DNA of 44,125 bases, from positions 1-44,125 of the forward strand of contig PDQQ01000001.1 of the NCBI GenBank assembly GCA_002747825.1. The letters are read 5' to 3'. Origin of the DNA: Deltaproteobacteria bacterium. GTDB taxonomy: Bacteria > Desulfobacterota > Desulfobulbia > Desulfobulbales > Desulfocapsaceae. The position numbers and the translations under genes were made by a program. Under the pieces are notes generated by a model. That model had not been told where the DNA came from and ran no database searches. It worked only from the letters and a program-made list of their open reading frames with translations. Numbering within the stretch: the first letter of the stretch is position 1; every line of letters begins with the position of its first letter. Shown in pieces: positions 9,134 through 16,376 of this stretch.

Positions 9134-10876
9134 ATGAAGAACGAAATTTTGTATTCAGTAAAGGCTCAGCGTGGCGACACCCTGAGATGCAAGGGGTGGA
9201 AGCAGGAGACGATTCTGCGCATGCTGGAAAACAACATGGAGAATGCAGAGGCTCCGGAGTATCTTGTTGTTTACGGCGGAATCGGAAAGGCGGCTCGTAA
9301 CTGGGAGTCATACCATGCCATCGTTGATGCCTTAAAGAACCTTGAGAACGATGAAACGCTTGTTGTCCAGTCGGGTATGCCGGTTGCCGTGTTCAAGACA
9401 CACAAGTATGCCCCGACCGTGGTTATGGCAACAACAAATATTATGAAGGCAGACTGGCCGACATTTTACGATCTGCAGGAGAAAAACCTGACGATCTACG
9501 CCCAGTACACTGCAGCCCCCTGGGAATATATCGGAACCCAGGGCGTCATTCAGGGGACTTTTGAGACCCTGGGCGTCATTGCAGAGCGACATTTTGATGG
9601 CAGCATGGCTGGCCGTATCCTGCTCACCGCCGGACACGGAGGGATGGGTGCCAATCAACCGAGAGCCATGAGCATGCACGGTGGTGTCTGTATCTGTGTA
9701 GACGTGCAGGAGGATATCATCGACAAGAGGATCAAGATCGGCTTCTCGGATGTAAAGGCCAAGGATCTTGACGAGGCTATCGTCCTTGCCAAAGAGGCTG
9801 CCGCCGAGAAAAAGCCCCTTGCGATCGGGGTTGTCGGCAATGCCGCTGTCCTCTTCCAGGAGGCCTACGACAAGGGCTTTGAGCCGGATGTTATCACCGA
9901 GATGTGTCCGTGCCACGACCCTCTCTCCTATATCCCGGAGGGCTACGATGCCAGAACTGCCGACGAGTTGCGGGCAAAGGATAGAAATAAATATCTGGAG
10001 CTTGCCCGCGAATCGATGAAGAAGCAGCTTCGGGCAATGAACAGCTTTTCTAAGAAAGCGAATGTTCATGTCTTTGAGTACGGTACCTCAATCCGCAAGG
10101 AGTGCCGTGATGCAGGAATGCCGGAAGAAGAGGCGATGCTCATTCCGGGCTTTGTTGCCGAGTACATCCGCCCGCTCTTCTGTCTGGGACGCGGACCCTT
10201 CCGCTGGACATGTGTTTCCGGTGAAGCCTCAGATCTTGCACGACTTGATGATCTGGCCCTTGAGATGTTTCCCGAGGATACGCTTACCGTAAAATGGATC
10301 AACCTTGCCCGCAAGAACCTGCCCATCGAGGCCCTGCCTGCGCGCGTCTGCTATATGGGTTTTGGCCAGCGAAAGGCATTCGCCCTGGCGGTGAATGAAC
10401 TGATCAAGAAAGGTGAGGTAAAAGGTCCTGTTGCCTTCTCGAGGGACAACCTGGATTCCGGCTCCATCGTAAATCCAACCTTCGAATCCGAAAAGATGAA
10501 GGATGGCAGCGACCTGATCTCCGATTGGCCGATGCTCAACGGTCTGCTCAATTGCGCGGCAATGTGTGACCTGATCGCTATTCAGGCGAACTACTCGATG
10601 GGTGAAGCTGCCCATACGGGCGTCACCATGATTGCAGACGGCACCGACGAGGCCGCCTTCAGGCTCGAGGCCTGCATGACAACCGATTCTGGTATCGGTG
10701 TGGTACGGCACGCCCAGGCCGGCTATGAAACGGCAAAAGAGACCGCTGAAGGCCGTGGACCTCTTACCAAGGAGAAGCTCCAGATTCCGCTGTGGTGGGC
10801 ACCGGCTGATCAGGTAACCTTCGGCCCGGAAGGAGGCCATCAGCTACGCCGAAGCTCGCATACAAAGGATCTGTAA
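9134..10876 (+). CDS. hutU: Urocanate hydratase
   Basis: 580 residues, slightly longer than the ~555 of classical bacterial urocanases. The N-terminal half has YLVVYGGIGKAARNWE, SGMPVAVFKTH, and the NAD-binding GHGGMGANQPRAMSMHGG. The catalytic-cysteine segment reads LPARVCYMGFG with Cys406, and SRDNLDSGSIVNP and MKDGSDLISDWPMLN match family blocks. It adds water to urocanate to give imidazolonepropionate, using NAD+ as electrophile. ATG 9134 follows GAGGATC. It diverges from the Pseudomonas type in places (for example NYSMGEAAHTG where many have a Gly/His-rich segment), but key residues are present. It is separated from the next gene by a 242-bp gap with a large hairpin. Confidence 0.96.
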   Translation: MKNEILYSVKAQRGDTLRCKGWKQETILRMLENNMENAEAPEYLVVYGGIGKAARNWESYHAIVDALKNLENDETLVVQSGMPVAVFKTHKYAPTVVMATTNIMKADWPTFYDLQEKNLTIYAQYTAAPWEYIGTQGVIQGTFETLGVIAERHFDGSMAGRILLTAGHGGMGANQPRAMSMHGGVCICVDVQEDIIDKRIKIGFSDVKAKDLDEAIVLAKEAAAEKKPLAIGVVGNAAVLFQEAYDKGFEPDVITEMCPCHDPLSYIPEGYDARTADELRAKDRNKYLELARESMKKQLRAMNSFSKKANVHVFEYGTSIRKECRDAGMPEEEAMLIPGFVAEYIRPLFCLGRGPFRWTCVSGEASDLARLDDLALEMFPEDTLTVKWINLARKNLPIEALPARVCYMGFGQRKAFALAVNELIKKGEVKGPVAFSRDNLDSGSIVNPTFESEKMKDGSDLISDWPMLNGLLNCAAMCDLIAIQANYSMGEAAHTGVTMIADGTDEAAFRLEACMTTDSGIGVVRHAQAGYETAKETAEGRGPLTKEKLQIPLWWAPADQVTFGPEGGHQLRRSSHTKDL

Positions 10877-10988
10877 CGGCTCTTTCGAGAGAATACCTGC
10901 TCTCAAGGCAGAACAGGTTTCTCTCACCACCATACCAGACAGGCTGTCTGTCCGAGGCCTGGCTGGATTGACAGCGACAATCAAAAGC

Positions 10989-11045
10989 ATACCGGTCTTC
11001 CCGCCTCCTGACGCCCTGGCCGGAGCGAAGCGGGAGGATCGGTAT
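10989..11045 (+). promoter_or_regulatory. Large hairpin between hutU and the cyclodeaminase gene
   Basis: The arms around ACCGGTCTTCCCGC (10991-11004) and GCGGGAGGATCGGT (11030-11043) pair over about 12 bp with small bulges, with a GC-rich loop between. It is not followed by a T-run, so it looks more like an mRNA processing or stability element, or a REP-like unit, than a terminator. Pairing was judged by eye. Confidence 0.45.
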
Positions 11046-11118
11046 TGATGTGAAAAAGCAATGTGTGAGGATTCTGGTTTGCCCTGGAAAAAGACGCAGA
11101 CAAGAGGGGGGTTCAGGT

Positions 11119-11691
11119 GTGGAAAAAAATATAGATACACTCTTTAAAATTCTTAGCAGTACAGACAATACAACGGGAGGAGGGAGTGCCTCGAGCATTG
11201 CCGGTGCCATGGCAGCCGGACTTGTTGGCATGGTGGCGAGACTGTCGCTTGGCAAAACAGAACCTGAACTCGACAAGACCTACCAGGAGGTTGCCACAGA
11301 GGCGGACGCTCTGGTTCGTAATCTCTTTGCCGGGGCAACCAGGGATTCAGACGCCTTTGCAGTGGTAAGTGATGCCTTTTCTCTGCCCAAAGGTACCGAC
11401 GAAGAAAAGAAAATACGCTCACAAAAGATTGCTGCAGGAATGACCCTGTGCGCCGAGGTCCCTCTGGAAAACGCGCAGATGTGTCGTCGGGTGTATGAGC
11501 TGCAAGGGATCCTTGAGAAAAGATACAATACCAACGCGTCATCAGATCTGGCCTGTGCAAAGAATCTTGCCATCGCAGGGGTAAGAGGCTGTGCAGAAAA
11601 TGTAAAAATAAATCTGCCGTACTTAAAAGATGAAGAAAAGGTAAAGACACTGACCGATCGTTTACACGAAATCGTGTCGGATATTGAATAA
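11119..11691 (+). CDS. Formimidoyltetrahydrofolate cyclodeaminase (FTCD C-terminal-type domain)
   Basis: 190 residues from GTG 11119, which follows GAGGGGGG with 7-nt spacing; an upstream in-frame GTG at 11050 would add 23 residues unlike the family. The N-terminal TTGGGSASSIAGAMAAGLVGMVARLSLG matches the glycine-rich start of the cyclodeaminase domain (PTPGGGSxAA...). The protein is all-helical, and the segment TNASSDLACAKNLAIAGVRGCAENVKINLP is also family-typical. It converts 5-formimino-THF to 5,10-methenyl-THF and ammonia. Here it is a separate protein from the formiminotransferase encoded just downstream; the two are fused in animals. Its product feeds FolD and Fhs. Confidence 0.92.
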   Translation: MEKNIDTLFKILSSTDNTTGGGSASSIAGAMAAGLVGMVARLSLGKTEPELDKTYQEVATEADALVRNLFAGATRDSDAFAVVSDAFSLPKGTDEEKKIRSQKIAAGMTLCAEVPLENAQMCRRVYELQGILEKRYNTNASSDLACAKNLAIAGVRGCAENVKINLPYLKDEEKVKTLTDRLHEIVSDIE

Positions 11692-11712
11692 AGAGAACTG
11701 TTGGAGATACAG

Positions 11713-12618
11713 ATGAAAGCATTGATGTGTGTTCCTAATATCAGCGAAGGGCGGGACCTTGAGCTGGTTGAACAGGTTGTTGACAAGGTCCGCAAAACCC
11801 CCGGTGTGCGGCTGCTGGACTATTCCTCAGACGGTGACCATAACCGCTCTGTCATCTCGTATATCGGTGCGCCTGAGGCGGTGGTCTCAGCAACGAAGGA
11901 TCTTGTATCCTGTGCGGTCGAACTGATTGACATGTCAAAACATACCGGTTCACACCCCCGCCAGGGTGCGGTTGACGTGGTTCCGTTTATCCCTGTCCGC
12001 GATATCGAAACGGAGGAGTCTATCGAGATTGCCAGGACCTTTGGGAAATGGGTCGGCGAGACCCATCAGGTGCCGGTCTATTTTTACGAAGATGCTGCGA
12101 TACGAACAGACAGGGTATCCCTGCCCAAGGTCAGAAAGGGGCAGTATGAGGCCTTGGAAGAGAAATTGAAGGACGAGTTCTATACCCCCGATGCAGGGCC
12201 ATGCAAATTTGTCCCCAAAACCGGCTCTATACAAGTGTCTTCCAGATTTCCGCTCATTGCGCTGAATATCAACCTCAACTCAACCGATGTTGAGATGGCG
12301 ATAAATATCGCCAAGAGTGTTCGACATATTAACGGTGGTTTTCGCTATGTCCGGGGTATGGGCCTTGCCCTTGAGGAGGAGAACCAGGTGCAGGTCTCGA
12401 TGAATCTGATAAATTACATGAAAACCCCTATTCCAATGGTGATGGAGGCTGTCCGGCGTGAGGCCGCAAGATACGGGGTCAATGTCGTAAAAAGTGAGCT
12501 GGTTGGACCGGTGCCAATGGGGGCGATGGCACAGACCATGAGCTACTATCTCCAGGCCCACGACCTCTCTCTGGATCAGGTTCTTGAGAATTCTCTTATC
12601 GGCTGGTCAGGAGAATAA
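11713..12618 (+). CDS. Glutamate formiminotransferase
   Basis: 301 residues from ATG 11713, supported by GGAG at 11702-11705. Family blocks are clear: CVPNISEGRD at the N-terminus, LLDYSSDGDHNRSV, the active-site region HTGSHPRQGAVDVVPFIPV, PVYFYEDAA, and the second domain with FPLIALNINLNS. It transfers the formimino group of formiminoglutamate to THF, releasing glutamate. It is the monofunctional form: it ends at about 300 residues, and the cyclodeaminase is the gene before it, 21 bp upstream. hutI follows after 5 bp, indicating one transcript. Confidence 0.95.
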   Translation: MKALMCVPNISEGRDLELVEQVVDKVRKTPGVRLLDYSSDGDHNRSVISYIGAPEAVVSATKDLVSCAVELIDMSKHTGSHPRQGAVDVVPFIPVRDIETEESIEIARTFGKWVGETHQVPVYFYEDAAIRTDRVSLPKVRKGQYEALEEKLKDEFYTPDAGPCKFVPKTGSIQVSSRFPLIALNINLNSTDVEMAINIAKSVRHINGGFRYVRGMGLALEEENQVQVSMNLINYMKTPIPMVMEAVRREAARYGVNVVKSELVGPVPMGAMAQTMSYYLQAHDLSLDQVLENSLIGWSGE

Positions 12619-12623
12619 GTACG

Positions 12624-13880
12624 ATGGGCACTGGAAGTACAAAGGTTGATCGTATCATCACTGGGGCAAATGAAGTCGTAACCGGGATTACCAACTCGCC
12701 CGGAACCCTGCGCCGCCTGAATGATGTTTCCATAGCCGTAGCCGATGGCCGTATAGCCGCTGTGGAGACAGACGAAGCGATAGAGAAAGGGTTCGACACC
12801 GCAGAAGCAGAATATATCGACGCCTCTGATTCAATTGTTCTCCCTGGCTATGTGGACTGTCATACGCACCTGGTGTTTGGCTTTTCCCGTGCCAAAGAGT
12901 ATGCCCTGAAGATGACAGAATCCATTGCTGAAATTGAAAAAAAGGGGATCCTGACAGGGATTCCGGCGTCAATAGAGATGACCCGCAGGGCTACTGAAGA
13001 GCAGTTGTATGCCGATGCCCTTGATCGATTGCAGCGGATGTTGCGTCACGGCACAACCACGGTAGAGAGCAAAAGCGGCTACGGCATCAACAGGGATGAT
13101 GAGTTGAAAATCCTCATGGTGAACCAGTGCTTAGCGGCCTCCCAGCCAGTGGATATAGTGAGTACCTTTCTTGGCGCACATGATTTCCCTCCGGAGATAG
13201 ATCGACTCAATCAGCGGCAGCGACTGGGTTACATTGATGAACTGGTTACCGATATCATCCCGGAGGTCGCGCAAAGAGGGTTGGCTGAATTCTGCGATAT
13301 ATACTGTGATGAAGGGTACTATACCGCCGAAGAGGCAAAGAGAATCCTGCGTGCAGGTATCGACAACGGCCTTGGGGCAAAAATCCATGCCGATGCCTAT
13401 GCAACTATTGGTGGGGTTGCAATGGCAGCGCAGCTACCCGCCGTTTCGGCAGACCACCTGAACTATACCCCACCGGAGGAACTGTCTGCTCTGGCGGCCA
13501 ATGGTGTTGTAGGGGTTGTTCTGCCCGCCCTTGACTTCGCCGTTGCCCATCCCCAACCCTTTACAATCGCGGAGATGGTTGACAGAGGTGTCACCCTTGC
13601 CCTTGGGACAAATCTGAACCCCGGCAACTGGACAGAATCGATGAAATTTGTCATGGTCCTTGCCTGTCGGAATCATGGATTTTCTCTGGAACAGGCGGTA
13701 TTGGCATCGACAATAGATGCAGCTCGGGCCATACGGCGTGAAGGGAGTATCGGCTCGCTGGAGGTTGGTAAACAGGCCGACATGCAGATTGTACACCTCC
13801 CCTCGCTCGAACACATCATTTACCGCCTGGATTGTAATCCAGTCTCTTCTGTCATTAAAAACGGCCAAGTTGTTGTATGA
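12624..13880 (+). CDS. hutI: Imidazolonepropionase
   Basis: 418 residues, amidohydrolase fold. Visible motifs are VDCHTHLVF (His80/His82 metal pair), ESKSGYG, HADAY with His255, and SADHL. It hydrolyses imidazolone-5-propionate to formiminoglutamate. GGAG precedes ATG 12624, 5 bp after the previous stop. One oddity: the motif that is normally TDxNPG, whose Asp is a metal ligand in characterised HutI, reads GTNLNPGN here, putting Asn330 at that position. The rest of the enzyme looks intact and the operon is complete, so it may be a natural active variant; this needs an alignment. Confidence 0.93.
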   Translation: MGTGSTKVDRIITGANEVVTGITNSPGTLRRLNDVSIAVADGRIAAVETDEAIEKGFDTAEAEYIDASDSIVLPGYVDCHTHLVFGFSRAKEYALKMTESIAEIEKKGILTGIPASIEMTRRATEEQLYADALDRLQRMLRHGTTTVESKSGYGINRDDELKILMVNQCLAASQPVDIVSTFLGAHDFPPEIDRLNQRQRLGYIDELVTDIIPEVAQRGLAEFCDIYCDEGYYTAEEAKRILRAGIDNGLGAKIHADAYATIGGVAMAAQLPAVSADHLNYTPPEELSALAANGVVGVVLPALDFAVAHPQPFTIAEMVDRGVTLALGTNLNPGNWTESMKFVMVLACRNHGFSLEQAVLASTIDAARAIRREGSIGSLEVGKQADMQIVHLPSLEHIIYRLDCNPVSSVIKNGQVVV

Positions 13881-13911
13881 CAGACTCACAGAACCCTTCC
13901 CAGGAAAAAAT

Positions 13912-15531
13912 ATGAATACAATCTCTCTTGATGGTCAGTCCCTTACGATTGAAAAAGTGTATGCGGTCGCCTGTAACGGTGCCCGAGTAGAAGACCTTGA
14001 CGATGCCACAAAAAAGAAGATGATCTCTTCCTGGAAATGGGTCGAGCGAACTGTCTCGGAAGACCATAAGACCATGTACGGTATCAATACCGGATTTGGT
14101 CCTCTGGCAAGTGTGCGTATCAAGGCCTCTGAGGCCGCCAAACTTTCTCGCAATGTTATTCTTGCCTGTCTTGTCGGGGTTGGCGAAGGTCTGCCGATTG
14201 AGACGGTACGGGCGATGATGCTGGTACGGGCCAACACCCTCTGTCGCGGGTATTCCGGGGTAAGACCGATCATTGTCCAGACCCTTATCGACATGCTCAA
14301 CAGGGGGGTAACCCCTGTTATCCCCTCCAAGGGGTCTCTCGGGGCAAGTGGCGATCTGGCCCCGCTCGCCCATATGGCGGTGGTCATGACCTGTGATACC
14401 GAAGGTGATCGCGAAGGATACAGCGGTGAGGCCTGGTACGAAGGAGAGCTGCTCAGCGGTGCCGAGGCGATGCAGAGGGCCGGTATCGAAAGGGTGGCGC
14501 CAGGCGCAAAGGAGGGGCTCGCACTCTGTAACGGAACGACGTTTATGGTCTCCTCCGCCGCTCTTGCAATCCACAGGGCCGAGGCCTTGATCGCCAACGC
14601 AGAGCTCTCGGCAGCCTTTAGCCTCGAAGCTCTCACAGGACTGTCTGCGGCGTTTTATCCCGAACTGCAGGAGGTCAATCAGCTGCAGGGACAGGAAGAG
14701 ACCGCAGCCAATATCCTCAACTACGTCGCTGGAAGCCGGCTGGTTGATTCCGATACAGAGCGCGTTCAAGATGCCTATGCCCTACGCTGCACCCCGCAGG
14801 TCTTGGGACCGATCAGACACACAATCTCGTTTATCCGATCTTCGGTTGAACCGCTTCTCAACGGAGCGACCGACAATCCGCTTATCTTTCATGACCCCGC
14901 TATTGGGGATCCTTATTTTTCTGTTTCTGGAGGGAACTTTCACGGAGAAGGGATTGCCATGTGGCTGGATTTTCTGTCAATAGCCATTGCAGAAATTGGC
15001 AATCTTGCAGAAAGGCGTATCTTTCGGATGGTGACCCCGGAGCTCTCAAACGGTCTTCCGTCGATGCTGGTGACCAACCCCGGACTTGATACGGGACTGA
15101 TGATGCCACAATATACTGCCGCTGCGCTTGTCTCCGATAACAAGACCCTTGCCCATCCGGACAGCGTTGATTCGATCCCCTCGAGTGCAAATCAGGAAGA
15201 CCATGTGAGCATGGGGGCAAACAGCGCTCGCCATGCCTTGGAAATAGTTGAGAATGTAACGCATATCGTTGCCATAGAGCTGATGACTGCGGCCCAGGCC
15301 ATCGATCTGCGAACAGACGGCGCAAACCGTCTTGGGAAAGAGACTGCCAAAGTCTATGCAATCGTCAGAAACAGAGTTGAGATGGTTAAAGAAGACAGGG
15401 AATTACATCTTGATATAGAGGCATTAGCTGATCTTGTAAGAGAAGGCTATATCTTGTGTTGCGGCCAAAGGCAAGCAGGGCTTGGTCAAAAAAAATGTTC
15501 TTCGGATTTGCCGACGAAGAAAAAAGCATGA
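13912..15531 (+). CDS. hutH: Histidine ammonia-lyase with run-on C-terminus
   Basis: 539 residues from ATG 13912; the longer open frame from 13717 overlaps hutI in another frame and is rejected. The MIO prosthetic group triad is in GSLGASGDLAPLAH (Ala145-Ser146-Gly147), with MYGINTGFGPLA, NGTTFM, ATDNPLIF and SIPSSANQEDHVSMG also visible. It deaminates histidine to urocanate. The normal family end comes near LADLVREG; after that about 27 residues (YILCCGQRQAGLGQKK... to KKKA) are read out of frame from a decayed ferritin-like gene fused to the 3' end, so the original stop codon is lost. Activity is probably kept, since the added tail lies beyond the catalytic core. Confidence 0.95.
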   Translation: MNTISLDGQSLTIEKVYAVACNGARVEDLDDATKKKMISSWKWVERTVSEDHKTMYGINTGFGPLASVRIKASEAAKLSRNVILACLVGVGEGLPIETVRAMMLVRANTLCRGYSGVRPIIVQTLIDMLNRGVTPVIPSKGSLGASGDLAPLAHMAVVMTCDTEGDREGYSGEAWYEGELLSGAEAMQRAGIERVAPGAKEGLALCNGTTFMVSSAALAIHRAEALIANAELSAAFSLEALTGLSAAFYPELQEVNQLQGQEETAANILNYVAGSRLVDSDTERVQDAYALRCTPQVLGPIRHTISFIRSSVEPLLNGATDNPLIFHDPAIGDPYFSVSGGNFHGEGIAMWLDFLSIAIAEIGNLAERRIFRMVTPELSNGLPSMLVTNPGLDTGLMMPQYTAAALVSDNKTLAHPDSVDSIPSSANQEDHVSMGANSARHALEIVENVTHIVAIELMTAAQAIDLRTDGANRLGKETAKVYAIVRNRVEMVKEDRELHLDIEALADLVREGYILCCGQRQAGLGQKKCSSDLPTKKKA

Positions 15532-15788
15532 AAAATCCTTAAAGAAGCCCTGAACAATAGAGAAGAACAACTGCATTTTACCAAATCTGACGATTACGGG
15601 ATTGCTGAGACAGTCGAATTTCCTTCGGTGTCGGAAGAAATGGCGATGCTCATGTACCAAAAATGGCAGCAGACACTTTTTCTCCACGGCTGCGTAAGCT
15701 GTTTGAAAACCTGGCCAATATGGAGCAGGGGCATAAGCATCTACTCGAACAGGCCTATACCGATGTTGCCTACGGAGAAGTGTGGTAA
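15450..15788 (+). pseudogene. Decayed second copy of the ferritin-like gene
   Basis: The DNA aligns by eye with 2710-3088 of the intact ferritin-like gene, including long near-identical stretches such as GAAGAACAACTGCATTTT and TCTGACGATTACGGGATTG, and the same ending (CCGATGTTGCCTACGGAGAA then a stop). The copy lacks its 5' end (roughly the first 25 codons), has single-base frameshifts, and has lost about 48 bp in the middle. Its left end is fused to hutH. It cannot make the four-helix protein. Confidence 0.9.
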
Positions 15789-15986
15789 CCTTGCGGCAAA
15801 AGAAGTAGGGACATCTGAACAACCAGTCTTTCACCGATCTTCCTTATTGTCGTCGAAAATTTATCCTCCGAATTTACCTCCATGCCTGCAATAAATCTTC
15901 TCTTGTACCTTGATGGAACAAAATACAAGGGTATTCAACCTGCGGGTAAGGCTGTGTTTGGTCAAAAATGTTAGAGCTGGAAGTGA

Positions 15987-16376
15987 TTAATCGTTACGAA
16001 AAGAGCTCTCTCTTGCCAACAATATCTTCTCCAGCAGTTCTGTATAATCCACCGGTTTCATGCAGTAGTCAAAGGCTCCCTGTTTCATGCCGTTGATACT
16101 GAACTGCAGGGAGGCATGGCCAGTAAGGATGATGATTTCCTTCTCCGGCCAGCTTTTTTTGATCTCAGCCATACAGGAGATGCCGTCCATACCGGGCATC
16201 GAGACATCCATGACAATAACGTCTATTTCGTTATCCCTGCCGGCGAGAAGATCCAGTCCTGCCATACAGTTTTCTGCTTCCAGGCTTTGCATATTGCGGC
16301 GCAGAAGAAACTTGCCGGTTATCTCCCGGAACTCTTGCTCGTCGTCAACAAGGAGTATTTTTTTGTTACTGTTCAT
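15987..16376 (-). CDS. Single-domain response regulator (REC only)
   Basis: 129 residues from ATG 16376; a longer frame to 16415 exists, but the internal ATG begins the normal KKILLVDDE start. Acidic pocket Asp11/Asp12, phospho-acceptor Asp57 in VIVMDVSMPGMDG, Thr85 and Lys107 are all present, so it should accept phosphate. There is no output domain. It is the last gene of a six-gene minus-strand operon and overlaps the stop of the PEP-synthase-like gene by 11 bp, suggesting coupled translation. The partner kinase is probably the first gene of the operon. Its output may be a protein contact, for example with the neighbouring PEP-synthase-like protein. Confidence 0.9.
   Translation of the reverse strand: MNSNKKILLVDDEQEFREITGKFLLRRNMQSLEAENCMAGLDLLAGRDNEIDVIVMDVSMPGMDGISCMAEIKKSWPEKEIIILTGHASLQFSINGMKQGAFDYCMKPVDYTELLEKILLARESSFRND

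Noticed and set aside
13717..13911. Longer N-terminus for HutH
   Set aside because: It would overlap hutI by more than 160 bp in another frame; ATG 13912 has a good ribosome binding site and matches the family start.
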